In this document: piece by piece, positions 32,735 to 41,798 of the stretch
Layout of the letters: each line of letters begins with the position of its first letter
How positions within the stretch are numbered: the first letter of the stretch is position 1
Origin: an uncultured Candidatus Saccharibacteria bacterium
GTDB lineage: Bacteria > Patescibacteriota > Saccharimonadia > Saccharimonadales > Saccharimonadaceae
Direction of reading: 5' to 3'
DNA: 64,000 bases
Assembly: GCA_938046735.1 (NCBI GenBank)
Contig: CALIXF010000008.1
Span: 111,360-175,359 of the forward strand
Position numbers and translations under genes: made by a program
Notes under the pieces: model-generated
What the model saw: the letters and a program-made list of their open reading frames with translations, nothing else
Database searches by the model: none
Told to the model about the DNA's origin: nothing

Positions 32735-33517
32735 GTGAAAAATAGTCGTGACTCCATATTTCTATCAGTCATTATTCCTTCATATAATGAAGCTAAGAAT
32801 TTTCGACGTGGTTGCCTAAAAGACCTCCTACCGTTTCTTGAACAGCAAGAATACGCTTACGAGGTTATTTTTTCTGATGATGGTTCAACTGATCAGACTG
32901 TAGATCTTCTAAGTAGTTTTAAGAATGAATGGACACCTCGTCTTAAATATGGCAAGATAACCGTTCTTAGAAATCAGCATGGGGGTAAAGCTGCCACGGT
33001 CTGTGCTGGCATGCGTTATGCTCGTGGCGAGTGGCGTCTCTTTACCGATTTTGATCAAAGTACTCCAATCTCTGAGCTAAAGAAACTTTTAGCTTATAGA
33101 GATCGTTTCGATATTATCTTTGGTTCACGCAAAATTAACACTAAGACTGTTCATGCAAAATGGTATCGTAAAATCATCGGTGACACCTTTAATCTCATTA
33201 CACGCACTCTCACTGGGCTTGATATTCGAGATACTCAATGTGGCTTTAAGCTTTTTAGTAAAAAATCTAGTGTCATTTTTGATCATCTCTATGTTTATAA
33301 TCCTGAGCGCACTAGCGAAACTGGTGCCTTTACCGGTGCTTTTGATGTTGAGTTATTTGTCATTGCTAAACAACATGGCTTTAAATTTAAGGAAGTGCCC
33401 ATTTGTTGGCAACACTTTGCTACTGATCGCGTTAATATTATTAAAGATTCCTGGCGCATGTTTAAAGATATCTTGAAGATTCGTCGGGCAAAAAAACAAA
33501 ATCGTTATAAAAGATAA
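32735..33517 (+). CDS. Family 2 glycosyltransferase, dolichyl-phosphate glucosyltransferase-like
   Basis: 260 residues with a GTG start and no ribosome site. GT-A motifs are S-V-I-I-P-S-Y-N-E-A near the start, S-D-D-G-S-T-D near 48, the D-x-D-type T-D-F-D-Q-S near 108, and D-T-Q-C-G-F-K-L-F near 165, a stretch shared with polyprenyl-phosphate sugar synthases. It lacks membrane helices. It probably loads a sugar onto a lipid carrier for a GT-C enzyme, and a GT39-like membrane transferase lies convergently just downstream. It starts 38 nt after tRNA-Cys, so read-through is possible. Confidence 0.88.
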   Translation: MKNSRDSIFLSVIIPSYNEAKNFRRGCLKDLLPFLEQQEYAYEVIFSDDGSTDQTVDLLSSFKNEWTPRLKYGKITVLRNQHGGKAATVCAGMRYARGEWRLFTDFDQSTPISELKKLLAYRDRFDIIFGSRKINTKTVHAKWYRKIIGDTFNLITRTLTGLDIRDTQCGFKLFSKKSSVIFDHLYVYNPERTSETGAFTGAFDVELFVIAKQHGFKFKEVPICWQHFATDRVNIIKDSWRMFKDILKIRRAKKQNRYKR

Positions 33518-33581
33518 TCATTAACTATTTTTTTGTGTTATTTTAGCCTTAAAATCTAAAAGTTAGTTTTATCCTGCACAT

Positions 33582-35096
33582 CTATTTTTTACAATAATCT
33601 GTATATTTTAAAGCATGATCGGTCTGTTCATCCTGGGTTTTCCTAAAACCATGTTTCTCGAGTAGAGAGGCTATCTTTGCGTCATAATATGTATATCTAA
33701 CGCAATTAAGCTTTTTTAACTCTTGGCCGTTTTTAATTTGATATTTACTCTTATTTAAAGGCGCATAACCTCCAGCCAATTCTTCGTAAGGGGCATAGAA
33801 ATATATCTCATTGCCAAGATAATAGCTCAATTCAGTTGCCTCATACGGCGAATCCGCAAGAACTGGTATTATTTTTCTGTGATCTGCTTCTTTTATCGCT
33901 TCAGACAACTCTTTAATATTTGGCCTTTGCATCCTTTGAAAATTAAAATTACCTACCTGTTTCAAATTAAAAATGCCAACTATGAGTAAACTAAAGAGAA
34001 ACAATATCGAAACATAGCGTACTTTATCTTGAGTTTTAAAAACCAAATATGCTATTAGTGTTATCAAAAATGGCGTCGAATAGACGAGATATCGTTCAAC
34101 ATACATTGGTTTAACTAGACAAATAATGATCTCAATTACTAATGGGCCAGCTGCTAAAAAAGTTAAGAAAGTATTATTTTTCGAGTCATTTTTTAGAGAC
34201 CTACCGAATAAAATGCCAATTAAAATGATGAAACCCAAAATAAATAAACCGCCAATTTGCGAAAGTTGCCAAATCGGTTTATATAGAAGATTAAAGGAGA
34301 AAACCCCCAAGATATTATTAATCGTCATTGGTTCTGAAATTTGCGCTAACGCTCCATTAGTAAATTGTTTAATCATAGTAAGCAACCAAGGTGAGAAAAA
34401 TAATACCGCAAGTATATACATTAGCCAAAAATCTTGACGGAATATTGGCTTTTTATCCCTAATAGTACGCCAAATTAGGTAGACAAAGTGAGTCAGCCAA
34501 ATTACGATTGTATAATATAAAGTCAGCATTCCGACTGCTATTAATGCTGCATAAATAATCTGTAGGAAATGGTATTTTTTTATATTTTTCTCTTTTTCCA
34601 TAAAGAAAAGTACCAAGGTTGCCAATACAGCAATCATTGTCGCTAATGCGTACATCCTGATCTCAAAGCCATAACGAATCAACATTGGCGACAAGCAGAG
34701 TAAAAAAGTGGCAAAAATTGCAAAACGTTTATCGAATAAATATTTAAGCAGTATCGCCATTAAAATAATCGCAATTGTCATCATCATAACACTAGAAAAA
34801 CGTAAGCTAAATTCACCAAAACCGAATATATCCCCCCAAAAATGAAGAAATAGATAATATATTGGTGGGTGGACGTCTATTGCCGTTGAGTGTATTAATT
34901 CGCTCACCGGCTTTTTTGCAAGTGTAATCGAATAGGCTTCATCAAACCAAACACTTTGAGACAACCCAATTCCAAGAGAAAGACCAGCAAATAACAGGAT
35001 TAATAAGCCAATAACTACCCAAAAATGCTTTTCAAGGAACTGACTAAATGATTTTAATCTATTTTTTAAAAATGATATCTTAGATTTACTTTTCAT
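33582..35096 (-). CDS. GT39-like (PMT/ArnT superfamily) membrane glycosyltransferase
   Basis: 504 residues with about 10-12 membrane helices. The first outer loop holds S-V-W-F-D-E-A-Y-S near residue 50, whose acidic pair is catalytic in GT-C enzymes, and D-V-H-P-P-I-Y-Y near 75. A ~110-residue soluble C-terminal domain follows the helices. It should transfer a sugar from a lipid carrier to a protein or glycan outside the membrane. It is convergent with the GT2 gene, a natural supplier of lipid-linked sugar; that link is inferred. Confidence 0.85.
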   Translation of the reverse strand: MKSKSKISFLKNRLKSFSQFLEKHFWVVIGLLILLFAGLSLGIGLSQSVWFDEAYSITLAKKPVSELIHSTAIDVHPPIYYLFLHFWGDIFGFGEFSLRFSSVMMMTIAIILMAILLKYLFDKRFAIFATFLLCLSPMLIRYGFEIRMYALATMIAVLATLVLFFMEKEKNIKKYHFLQIIYAALIAVGMLTLYYTIVIWLTHFVYLIWRTIRDKKPIFRQDFWLMYILAVLFFSPWLLTMIKQFTNGALAQISEPMTINNILGVFSFNLLYKPIWQLSQIGGLFILGFIILIGILFGRSLKNDSKNNTFLTFLAAGPLVIEIIICLVKPMYVERYLVYSTPFLITLIAYLVFKTQDKVRYVSILFLFSLLIVGIFNLKQVGNFNFQRMQRPNIKELSEAIKEADHRKIIPVLADSPYEATELSYYLGNEIYFYAPYEELAGGYAPLNKSKYQIKNGQELKKLNCVRYTYYDAKIASLLEKHGFRKTQDEQTDHALKYTDYCKK

Positions 35097-35219
35097 TATT
35101 TCACCATGCTTGAGTTCTGTAGACTATTATTAGATTACTATCTTGCTTTAATTCTATCACTGGATAAAAAGAATTTGAAGTGAACGTTATAAAATATAGT
35201 AAAACTCTGTTAATTGTAC

Positions 35220-35225
35220 TATAAT
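35220..35225 (+). promoter_or_regulatory. -10 box for tRNA-Leu
   Basis: TATAAT ends 8 nt before the tRNA 5' end. No clear -35 is seen. Confidence 0.5.
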
Positions 35226-35233
35226 ACAACCAT

Positions 35234-35318
35234 GCCCGAATGGCGGAATTGGTATACGCGTTCGACTTAAAATCGAATGGAGAAATCCATATGGGTTCAA
35301 GTCCCATTTCGGGCACCA
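35234..35318 (+). tRNA. tRNA-Leu (TAA)
   Basis: 85 nt with a long variable arm. Acceptor GCCCGAA pairs with TTCGGGC, anticodon loop CTTAAAA gives TAA, and CCA is encoded. Confidence 0.96.
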
Positions 35319-35408
35319 GCTATTTTATAAGTTTGCTCTTTGAGTAAGTTTTTTATGATTTCATACACTAATGTCCTAATAAGAGTATATGAAAAATTTA
35401 AAAAACTC

Positions 35409-35437
35409 TTGAATAAAAAGTAGATTTCATCTATAAT
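35409..35437 (+). promoter_or_regulatory. Promoter TTGAAT-N17-TATAAT for tRNA-Gly
   Basis: -35 at 35409-35414 and -10 at 35432-35437 with 17-nt spacing; the -10 ends 11 nt before the tRNA. Confidence 0.7.
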
Positions 35438-35448
35438 TTAGACAAGAT

Positions 35449-35525
35449 GCGAGCTTAGCTCAGTTGTTTAGAGCGCTTCCTTGCCAAGGAAGAGGTCGAG
35501 AGTTAGAGTCTCTTAGCTCGCACCA
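35449..35525 (+). tRNA. tRNA-Gly (GCC) with altered D- and T-loops
   Basis: 77 nt. Acceptor GCGAGCT pairs with AGCTCGC, anticodon loop TTGCCAA gives GCC, and CCA is encoded. The D-loop reads AGTTGTTTA, so position 19 is T instead of G. The T-loop reads TTAGAGT, so position 56 is A instead of C. The universal G19-C56 tertiary pair thus becomes U19-A56. All other tRNAs in the window have normal loops. A dedicated promoter precedes it and a strong terminator follows. Confidence 0.93.
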
Positions 35526-35556
35526 TTATCATAATCTTTAAAAAGATTATGGTAGG

Positions 35557-35595
35557 AATTCTCCACTGAAACCCCCCTTTCAGTGGAGAATTTTT
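35557..35595 (+). terminator. Strong terminator after tRNA-Gly
   Basis: A perfect 15-bp stem (35557-35571 with 35578-35592) with a CCCCCC loop and a T-run. Confidence 0.92.
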
Positions 35596-35659
35596 ATTTA
35601 ATAGTATTGCAGAAACTTCTGTTCAAACATATAATAGAAATATTAACAAAGGAGAAAAA

Positions 35660-36238
35660 ATGCCAAATTTGGACTTATTTAATATTGGATTGATCTGTTT
35701 AGCTCTAGTCTTTGTACTTGTAGTCTATCTCGTCTCCACTTATAACTCTATTATTAGATTAAACGAACGTGTTAAAGAGGCCTGGTCTGGCATCACCGTA
35801 ATTCTCAAACTTCGTGCTGATCTCATTCCAAATCTCGTTAACACTGTCAAAGGTTATGCTAAACATGAAAAAGAAACCTTTGAGGAGGTTACAAAAGCTC
35901 GTACTGCCGTTATGTCTGCTAAGAGTGTTGACGAATCTGCTGCTGCAGAACAAACTTTGCAGGGTGCACTTAGTAAAATCTTCGCTCTTGCCGAAGCTTA
36001 TCCTGAGTTAAAGGCTAACGAAAATTTTAAAGAACTCCAGAGTCAGCTCGTTGATACTGAGGAAAAACTACAAGCCTCTCGTCGTTTTTATAATGCAGGC
36101 GCCAGAGAATTTAATACCAAACTGATTCAATTCCCAGTCAATATTCTTTTTGGTTCACGCTTTGAAAAATATACGTACTTTACTGTAGATGAAAAAGAGA
36201 TGGAAAAAATCGATAAGGCTCCATCAGTCGAATTCTAA
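35660..36238 (+). CDS. lemA: LemA family protein
   Basis: 192 residues. One N-terminal membrane helix (about 7-27) is followed by the long helical LemA domain: N-x-I-I-x-L-x-x-R-V-x-x-A-W, R-A-D-L-I-P-N-L-V near 50, and R-R-F-Y-N-A near 150. The function of the family is unsettled; it often sits beside htpX, as here. An AAAGGAG site precedes the ATG, and a TATAAT box lies at 35630. A terminator separates it from htpX, so the pair may be only partly co-transcribed. Confidence 0.93.
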   Translation: MPNLDLFNIGLICLALVFVLVVYLVSTYNSIIRLNERVKEAWSGITVILKLRADLIPNLVNTVKGYAKHEKETFEEVTKARTAVMSAKSVDESAAAEQTLQGALSKIFALAEAYPELKANENFKELQSQLVDTEEKLQASRRFYNAGAREFNTKLIQFPVNILFGSRFEKYTYFTVDEKEMEKIDKAPSVEF

Positions 36239-36256
36239 ATGAAAGGGAATATAGAA

Positions 36257-36283
36257 AAGAGGGGGTAAGCCCCCTCTTCTTTT
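36257..36283 (+). terminator. Terminator between lemA and htpX
   Basis: A 9-bp GC-rich stem (AAGAGGGGG with CCCCCTCTT) with a TAAG loop, then CTTTT. Confidence 0.85.
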
Positions 36284-36293
36284 AATAAGTGTT

Positions 36294-37166
36294 ATGTATA
36301 AACAAATTGCAGAAAATAAAAGAAATACCGTTCTAATTTTTCTCGGTTTCATTTTTCTGATTTCCGCAATTGGTAGCCTTTTCGCCTATGTTTATAACGA
36401 TCCGTCAATTGCCATAGGTACAGTCATTGCTGCACTTATATACGCCAGTATTCAATATTTTTTCTCCACCAAGCTTGCTATTCTTATGACCGGCGCTAAA
36501 CAAGCTAATCGTCGCGATAACAGGCGTCTCTATCAAATAGTTGAAAACCTCACTATTACAGCCGGTTTACCAATGCCAGAAGTTTATATCATCCAAGATC
36601 CGGCACCAAACGCCTTTGCAACTGGTCGCGACCCTGATCATGCTATAGTTGCCGCTACTACCGGCTTGATCGATATTATGGATGATAAAGAGCTTACCGC
36701 CGTAATGGCTCATGAGCTTTCACATATCAAAAATTATGATATTCGAGTTTCTGCTATTACTTTTGCTTTGGTTTGTATTATTGGCTTTATTTCTGATCTT
36801 GGACTTCGCATGACCTACTTTACTCGTAAAAAAGATGAAGAGAATAGCCCAATCGGTTTACTTATGATTATTATTACCTCTCTACTTGCTCCAATTGTGG
36901 CAAGTTTGGCACAGATGGCGATTTCTCGAGAGCGTGAATATCTTGCTGATATTTCTGCAGTGGAACTCACTCGTTTCCCCGAAGGAATGATCTCGGCCCT
37001 CAAAAAGCTAGAAGAACATGGTAGACCTATGCAACGTCAAAACGCTGCCACTGAAGCTATGTTTATTAATTCGCCACTTAAAAAACAGTTCATTAATTTA
37101 TTCAGTACTCATCCACCCCTCGAAAAGCGCATAGCGCGCTTAGAGCGAGCTAAAGATAGCTTTTAA
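36294..37166 (+). CDS. htpX: HtpX-type membrane zinc metalloprotease
   Basis: 290 residues. Two N-terminal membrane helices (about 12-60), zinc motif H-E-L-S-H near residue 140, two more helices (about 155-200), and the third ligand in E-R-E-Y-L-A-D near 212. It degrades damaged or misfolded membrane proteins. The ATG lies 11 nt after a terminator; a weak -10-like TTTAAT ends 7 nt before it, so a leaderless message is possible. Confidence 0.94.
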   Translation: MYKQIAENKRNTVLIFLGFIFLISAIGSLFAYVYNDPSIAIGTVIAALIYASIQYFFSTKLAILMTGAKQANRRDNRRLYQIVENLTITAGLPMPEVYIIQDPAPNAFATGRDPDHAIVAATTGLIDIMDDKELTAVMAHELSHIKNYDIRVSAITFALVCIIGFISDLGLRMTYFTRKKDEENSPIGLLMIIITSLLAPIVASLAQMAISREREYLADISAVELTRFPEGMISALKKLEEHGRPMQRQNAATEAMFINSPLKKQFINLFSTHPPLEKRIARLERAKDSF

Positions 37167-37199
37167 AAAGATTAATATATAATCAAATAGGAAACCACT

Positions 37200-38357
37200 G
37201 TGAAGAAAAATCAAAAAAACGAAAAAACAACTGACCGAATCAAATTGCATCGTTCATTTCACCGTTCCTACCGTGAAGACTATGAACGACCAACCGAAAT
37301 ACCTGGACTCATGTCTCACGCGGCGGCCACTTTTAAGATTATTCGTCAAAATCTTAAGATTTTTCTCCCGCTCATCGGTTTAATTGTCCTACTTTATGTG
37401 GTTTTAGTCGGACTGATGAGTGAAAATACCTTTCAAGAGTTTAAGGATTCCATCGATCGCACCAATAAAGAAATCGTTAGCGGTCGTCTTGGCAACCTTG
37501 GTCGGGCTGGTTTAACTCTAGTTGGTACTGTCGCCACTGGCGGGCTTACCACTATGAATGATGCGCAAAAGGTTTTTTCAGTTCTTCTCTGTATTATTAC
37601 TTGGCTAGTTTCCATCTATCTTACCCGTCATCTTCTTGCTGGTAATCATCCTCGCATGCGTGATGGTCTCTATAACGCTTTAACTCCTCTCATTTCTACT
37701 CTTTTTGTAGCTCTCATTATTTTTGTTGAGTTAATCCCTATTATGTTCGTAGTAATTACGTATCAAGCTGCAGTTTCAACAGAGTTTTTAAAAACTCCTT
37801 TTTATGCTCTAGTTTATTTCATCTTCGCCAGTCTCATGACTATTTTAAGTGTTTATCTTACTTCCAGCTCTCTTTTGGGGCTTATCGCAGTTTCTGCTCC
37901 AGGTCTTTATCCGCTTAATGCCATTGAGACAGCCCGTAACTTAATTGCTGGTCGTCGTATTCGTTTCCTTGTTCGGCTCATCTATCTTTTTTTCTGTGTT
38001 GCTTTAATTTATGTAATTGTGGTCCTGCCGGCTATTCTTCTCGACATTCTAGTCAAAGGCGCCTTTCCATGGTTAAAAGATCTTAGTATTCCATTTGTTC
38101 CTGCCGTCTTACTAATCGTAACTGTCTTTGTTTTTATCTTTGTTTCGATTTATGCGTATCTCTTCTACCGCCAGCTCCTAGATTATAAAGACGATTTTTA
38201 TCCAGTTGTTACCCCTAAGAAAATCAAGGAGAAGAGTTTGAAAACCAAAAAATCCCGTGTAAGGTTTTTCCAAAGAATCAAAAAAGAGAAGAGCTCACAC
38301 GATATAAAAAAGGTAAAAAGTTCAGATAATTCAAAGGAAATCGATGAGCCAGCTTAA
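37200..38357 (+). CDS. Hypothetical multi-pass membrane protein
   Basis: 385 residues with a GTG start (37200), an AGGAAA-like site and a TATAAT box at 37178. A basic N-terminus (about 1-50) precedes about six hydrophobic segments (first near 58-78) and a very Lys-rich C-terminal tail (about 335-375). I recognise no family with confidence. Its last 14 nt overlap ligA, so the two are coupled. The charge pattern places both ends in the cytoplasm. Confidence 0.75.
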   Translation: MKKNQKNEKTTDRIKLHRSFHRSYREDYERPTEIPGLMSHAAATFKIIRQNLKIFLPLIGLIVLLYVVLVGLMSENTFQEFKDSIDRTNKEIVSGRLGNLGRAGLTLVGTVATGGLTTMNDAQKVFSVLLCIITWLVSIYLTRHLLAGNHPRMRDGLYNALTPLISTLFVALIIFVELIPIMFVVITYQAAVSTEFLKTPFYALVYFIFASLMTILSVYLTSSSLLGLIAVSAPGLYPLNAIETARNLIAGRRIRFLVRLIYLFFCVALIYVIVVLPAILLDILVKGAFPWLKDLSIPFVPAVLLIVTVFVFIFVSIYAYLFYRQLLDYKDDFYPVVTPKKIKEKSLKTKKSRVRFFQRIKKEKSSHDIKKVKSSDNSKEIDEPA

Positions 38358-40371
38358 TTCTGTCACGAAAGTAGAAGCAGAAGCTCGGATTCTCAAGCTT
38401 CGCAAGCTAATTAATGACTATCGTTACCATTACCACGTCTTAGATGAATCTATTATGTCGGAATCGGCTGCGGATTCTCTAAAGCATGAGTTGACACTAC
38501 TTGAAGAGAAGTTTCCTGAGCTTATTACTCCCGACTCGCCAACTCAGAGAGTAGCAGGTAAACCACTCGACAAATTTAGCAAAGTTACGCATCAAACCCG
38601 TATGATCTCCCTCGCTGATGTTTTTTCTGAAGCTGAGGTTAGAGAATGGGTGGCCAGAAATTATAAGCTTGTTTCTTCAAAAACTCAATTCACATTTTTT
38701 ACCGATATTAAAATGGACGGGCTTGCTATGTCTCTTCATTATCATAATGGTGTATTGACGCAGGCTGTTACGCGTGGCGATGGTTTAATTGGTGAAGATG
38801 TCACAATGAATGTCCGTACAATTAATAATATCCCTCTCAGATTAAACGGTGACCCGTCGGATACTCCGGAACATGTTGAGGTACGTGGCGAAGTGATTAT
38901 TTTTAAAGCAGATTTTGAGAAACTGAATCAGATGCAGTTATTAAAAGGAGAAAAAACTTTTGCTAATCCACGCAATTTAGCTGCTGGTTCAATCCGTCAG
39001 CTTGATCCCAGAGTTGCTGGTTCGCGCCCACTTCGCTTTATGGCTTATGATCTCGTTACCCCAGACTTACCCACCCACCAGCTTGCCTATCAAAAAATCC
39101 GAGAATATGGCTTCCAGACTTCTATGCAGGATCATACCTTTGATTCGCTCGACCAAGTAATTGAAGAGATTCACCATCTTGGACAAATTCGTCAGGACTT
39201 GCCTTTTGGTACCGATGGTATGGTAATTAAGATTAATGATCGAAAGATCTACCAAGAGCTCGGTATAATTGGTAAGACACCACGTGGCGCCGTTGCTTAT
39301 AAATATCCAGCTGAGGAAGCCACTACCAGGGTTCGCGATATTGTCATTTCTATTGGTCGCACTGGCGCTGCTACACCGGTGGCAATTTTTGATCCAGTCG
39401 AAGTGGCGGGTAGCATCGTTCGCCATGCTACATTACATAATGCTGATGAAATTAGCCGCCTCGATTTACGCATTGGCGATACGGTTATTGTCTATAAAGC
39501 TGGTGATATTATTCCGCAGATTAAAGAGGTTCTTGCGTCCTTACGGACTAATAATCTGCCAGTCTTTGATTATCAAGAAGCCTTGAGAGAGCAATATCCT
39601 GAGCTTGAATTTGAACGTCCGGCTGGTGAGGTTGTCTATCGTGTAAAAGGGCTTGATTCTAATCTTGTTCTTAAGCGTGCAATAGAATATTATGCTAGTA
39701 AACCTGCTCTCAATATTGAAGGATTAGGTGAAAAGAACGTTAATCTTTTAGTTGATTCTGGTCTTGTAAAAAATCTTTCTGATTTATATAAACTTGACGT
39801 GACTCAGGTGTCGGGATTAGAACGTTTTGCTGAGGTTTCTGCCAAGAAGCTAATTAATGCTATCAAAAATTCAAAAACAGCTCCACTTGCTAAATTTATT
39901 ACTGCGCTTGGCATTCGTCATGTTGGTGTACAGACTGCAATTTCGTTGGCTAATCATTTTAAATCTCTGGATCGTTTAATTGATGCCACCACTGATGACC
40001 TTCTTTCTATCCCTGATATTGGTCAAGTTGTTACAGAGTCGATCTTAGCTTATTTTGCCGATGAGGATAATCTTGAACAATTAAAACTTATGCGACAACT
40101 CGGAGTTGATCCATATTATGATAATCAAACAATAAGACCTCTCGCTGGTCAAAGCTACGTGGTCTCAGGCACCCTTGCTTCTATGGGGCGCGATGAAGCC
40201 GAAGCTAAATTACGTGATTTAGGTGCTACTGCTACGAGCTCGGTCACCAAGACTACCACTGCACTTATTATTGGAGAGAAACCAGGTAATAGCAAGACTA
40301 TCAAGGCTGAAAAACTTGGCATTCCAGTCATGCATGAGTCGGAATTTCTTGAACTTATTAAAGAGCCATAG
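38344..40371 (+). CDS. ligA: NAD-dependent DNA ligase without zinc finger
   Basis: 675 residues, full length. It seals nicks in replication and repair. Domain Ia (about 1-65) is followed by the nucleotidyltransferase domain with the K-M-D-G nucleophile Lys near residue 123, the OB-fold, helix-hairpin-helix repeats (about 445-585) and a C-terminal BRCT domain (about 598-675). The Cys4 zinc finger that normally joins OB and HhH is absent: that stretch (about 400-435) has no cysteine, nor does any other part of the protein. Its start overlaps the upstream membrane gene by 14 nt. Confidence 0.96.
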   Translation: MSQLNSVTKVEAEARILKLRKLINDYRYHYHVLDESIMSESAADSLKHELTLLEEKFPELITPDSPTQRVAGKPLDKFSKVTHQTRMISLADVFSEAEVREWVARNYKLVSSKTQFTFFTDIKMDGLAMSLHYHNGVLTQAVTRGDGLIGEDVTMNVRTINNIPLRLNGDPSDTPEHVEVRGEVIIFKADFEKLNQMQLLKGEKTFANPRNLAAGSIRQLDPRVAGSRPLRFMAYDLVTPDLPTHQLAYQKIREYGFQTSMQDHTFDSLDQVIEEIHHLGQIRQDLPFGTDGMVIKINDRKIYQELGIIGKTPRGAVAYKYPAEEATTRVRDIVISIGRTGAATPVAIFDPVEVAGSIVRHATLHNADEISRLDLRIGDTVIVYKAGDIIPQIKEVLASLRTNNLPVFDYQEALREQYPELEFERPAGEVVYRVKGLDSNLVLKRAIEYYASKPALNIEGLGEKNVNLLVDSGLVKNLSDLYKLDVTQVSGLERFAEVSAKKLINAIKNSKTAPLAKFITALGIRHVGVQTAISLANHFKSLDRLIDATTDDLLSIPDIGQVVTESILAYFADEDNLEQLKLMRQLGVDPYYDNQTIRPLAGQSYVVSGTLASMGRDEAEAKLRDLGATATSSVTKTTTALIIGEKPGNSKTIKAEKLGIPVMHESEFLELIKEP

Positions 40372-40395
40372 AATTACATCTTTTAATAATACATA

Positions 40396-40424
40396 AAAAA
40401 TCACCTCTATTAGAGGTGATTTTT
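40396..40424. terminator. Bidirectional terminator between ligA and eno
   Basis: A 12-13-bp stem (AAAAATCACCTC with GAGGTGATTTTT) with a short loop lies between convergent genes. Confidence 0.88.
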
Positions 40425-40433
40425 GAATTCATT

Positions 40434-41720
40434 TTAGTTATTGAATGGATTTACTAGACTTAAATCCTCATTATCTTCTGCAATACGCATTAATTCATTG
40501 TATTTTGCAATACGCTCAGAGCGAGAAAGCGAACCGGTCTTGATTTGTCCGGCCCCAAGACCAACAGCAAGGTGGGCGATTGAATTATCTTCAGTTTCGC
40601 CTGAACGGTGCGAAATTATGGTCTTAAAACCATTTTTCTTTGCCATCAAAACAGCATCAATCGTTTCAGAAAGTGAACCGATCTGGTTTGGCTTGATCAA
40701 AATTGCGTTACCAGCCTTCTCTTCAATACCACGACGAAGTAGCTTTGTGTTTGTCACAAAAAGATCATCACCGACAAGTTGCACCCGGTCACCAAGTTTT
40801 TTGGTTAGTAGTTTCCAGCCATCCCAGTCATTTTCAGCTAATCCGTCTTCAATTGAAATGACAGGATAATTGTCTAAGATCCATTCATACCAATCGATCA
40901 TCTCCTCAGAAGTTTTATTCTCGTTCGCAGTTTTAATTTCATAATGTCCATCTTTATAAAATTCAGATGAAGCAATATCCATTGCGATTGCAATATCTTG
41001 CCCAGGTTCATATCCTGCTGCTTCAATAGCCAATTTAATACATTCAAGAGGTTCATTATTTCCATCTTTTACGCGAGGAGCATAACCGCCTTCGTCACCA
41101 ACCGTTGTTGTATATCCACGTTCCCTTAATACTTTCTTCAAAGCATGAAAGGTTTCTGCTCCCATCCGAATTGCATCGTAAATATTAGTTGCACCAACTG
41201 GCATTAACATATATTCTTGAAAATCAGTGCTCCAATCGGCGTGTGCTCCGCCATTCATTACATTCATCATTGGCATTGGTAATGACATTCCATTCTGTGT
41301 TCCGGCAAGACTTGCAATATATTCATAAAAATGTATACGCTTTGCTCTCGCCATAGCTTTTGCAGTGGCCATAGAGACTGCAAGAATTGCGTTTGCACCA
41401 AGATTTGACTTGTTCTCGGTGCCGTCTAATTCAATCATCGTTTGGTCTATTGTATTTTGTTCAGCGGTAGTACCAACTAACTGCTCGCGAATCTGATTAT
41501 TAACATTATGTACGGCTTTCATTACTCCTTTACCACCGTAGTAATTTGCATCGCCGTCGCGAAGCTCTAATGCTTCACCAGAGCCGGTTGAAGCTCCAGA
41601 GGGAACCATTGCCCTCCCTACACTACCGTCAGATAGAAACACATCTGCTTCCACTGTTGGGTTGCCACGACTATCGAGGATTTGTCTTGCTTTGATTTCT
41701 TTTATCGTTAAGTTATCCAT
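40434..41720 (-). CDS. eno: Enolase
   Basis: 428 residues, the usual length. It converts 2-phosphoglycerate to phosphoenolpyruvate. Visible are A-R-Q-I-L-D-S-R-G-N-P-T at the start, S-G-A-S-T-G near 40, S-I-E-D-G-L near 285, G-D-D-L-F-V-T-N near 310 and the S-H-R-S-G-E-T-E-D motif near 365. The predicted message is leaderless: TGT-TATAAT ends 6 nt before the ATG. Together with the aldolase fusion it shows a working lower glycolysis. Confidence 0.97.
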   Translation of the reverse strand: MDNLTIKEIKARQILDSRGNPTVEADVFLSDGSVGRAMVPSGASTGSGEALELRDGDANYYGGKGVMKAVHNVNNQIREQLVGTTAEQNTIDQTMIELDGTENKSNLGANAILAVSMATAKAMARAKRIHFYEYIASLAGTQNGMSLPMPMMNVMNGGAHADWSTDFQEYMLMPVGATNIYDAIRMGAETFHALKKVLRERGYTTTVGDEGGYAPRVKDGNNEPLECIKLAIEAAGYEPGQDIAIAMDIASSEFYKDGHYEIKTANENKTSEEMIDWYEWILDNYPVISIEDGLAENDWDGWKLLTKKLGDRVQLVGDDLFVTNTKLLRRGIEEKAGNAILIKPNQIGSLSETIDAVLMAKKNGFKTIISHRSGETEDNSIAHLAVGLGAGQIKTGSLSRSERIAKYNELMRIAEDNEDLSLVNPFNN

Positions 41721-41726
41721 GACTGC

Positions 41727-41735
41727 ATTATAACA
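41727..41735 (-). promoter_or_regulatory. Leaderless-type promoter for eno
   Basis: TGT-TATAAT on the minus strand (TATAAT 41732-41727) ends 6 nt before the ATG at 41720. Confidence 0.7.
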
Positions 41736-41751
41736 TTTTTAAAAATACTTA

Positions 41752-41760
41752 TGGTATGAT
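41752..41760 (+). promoter_or_regulatory. Extended -10 for membrane protein gene at 41.8 kb
   Basis: TGG-TATGAT, followed by a ~30-nt leader with GAAAGG. Confidence 0.5.
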
Positions 41761-41798
41761 GTATTAAAGAACAAGTTTCTAATAATGAAAGGTATATG

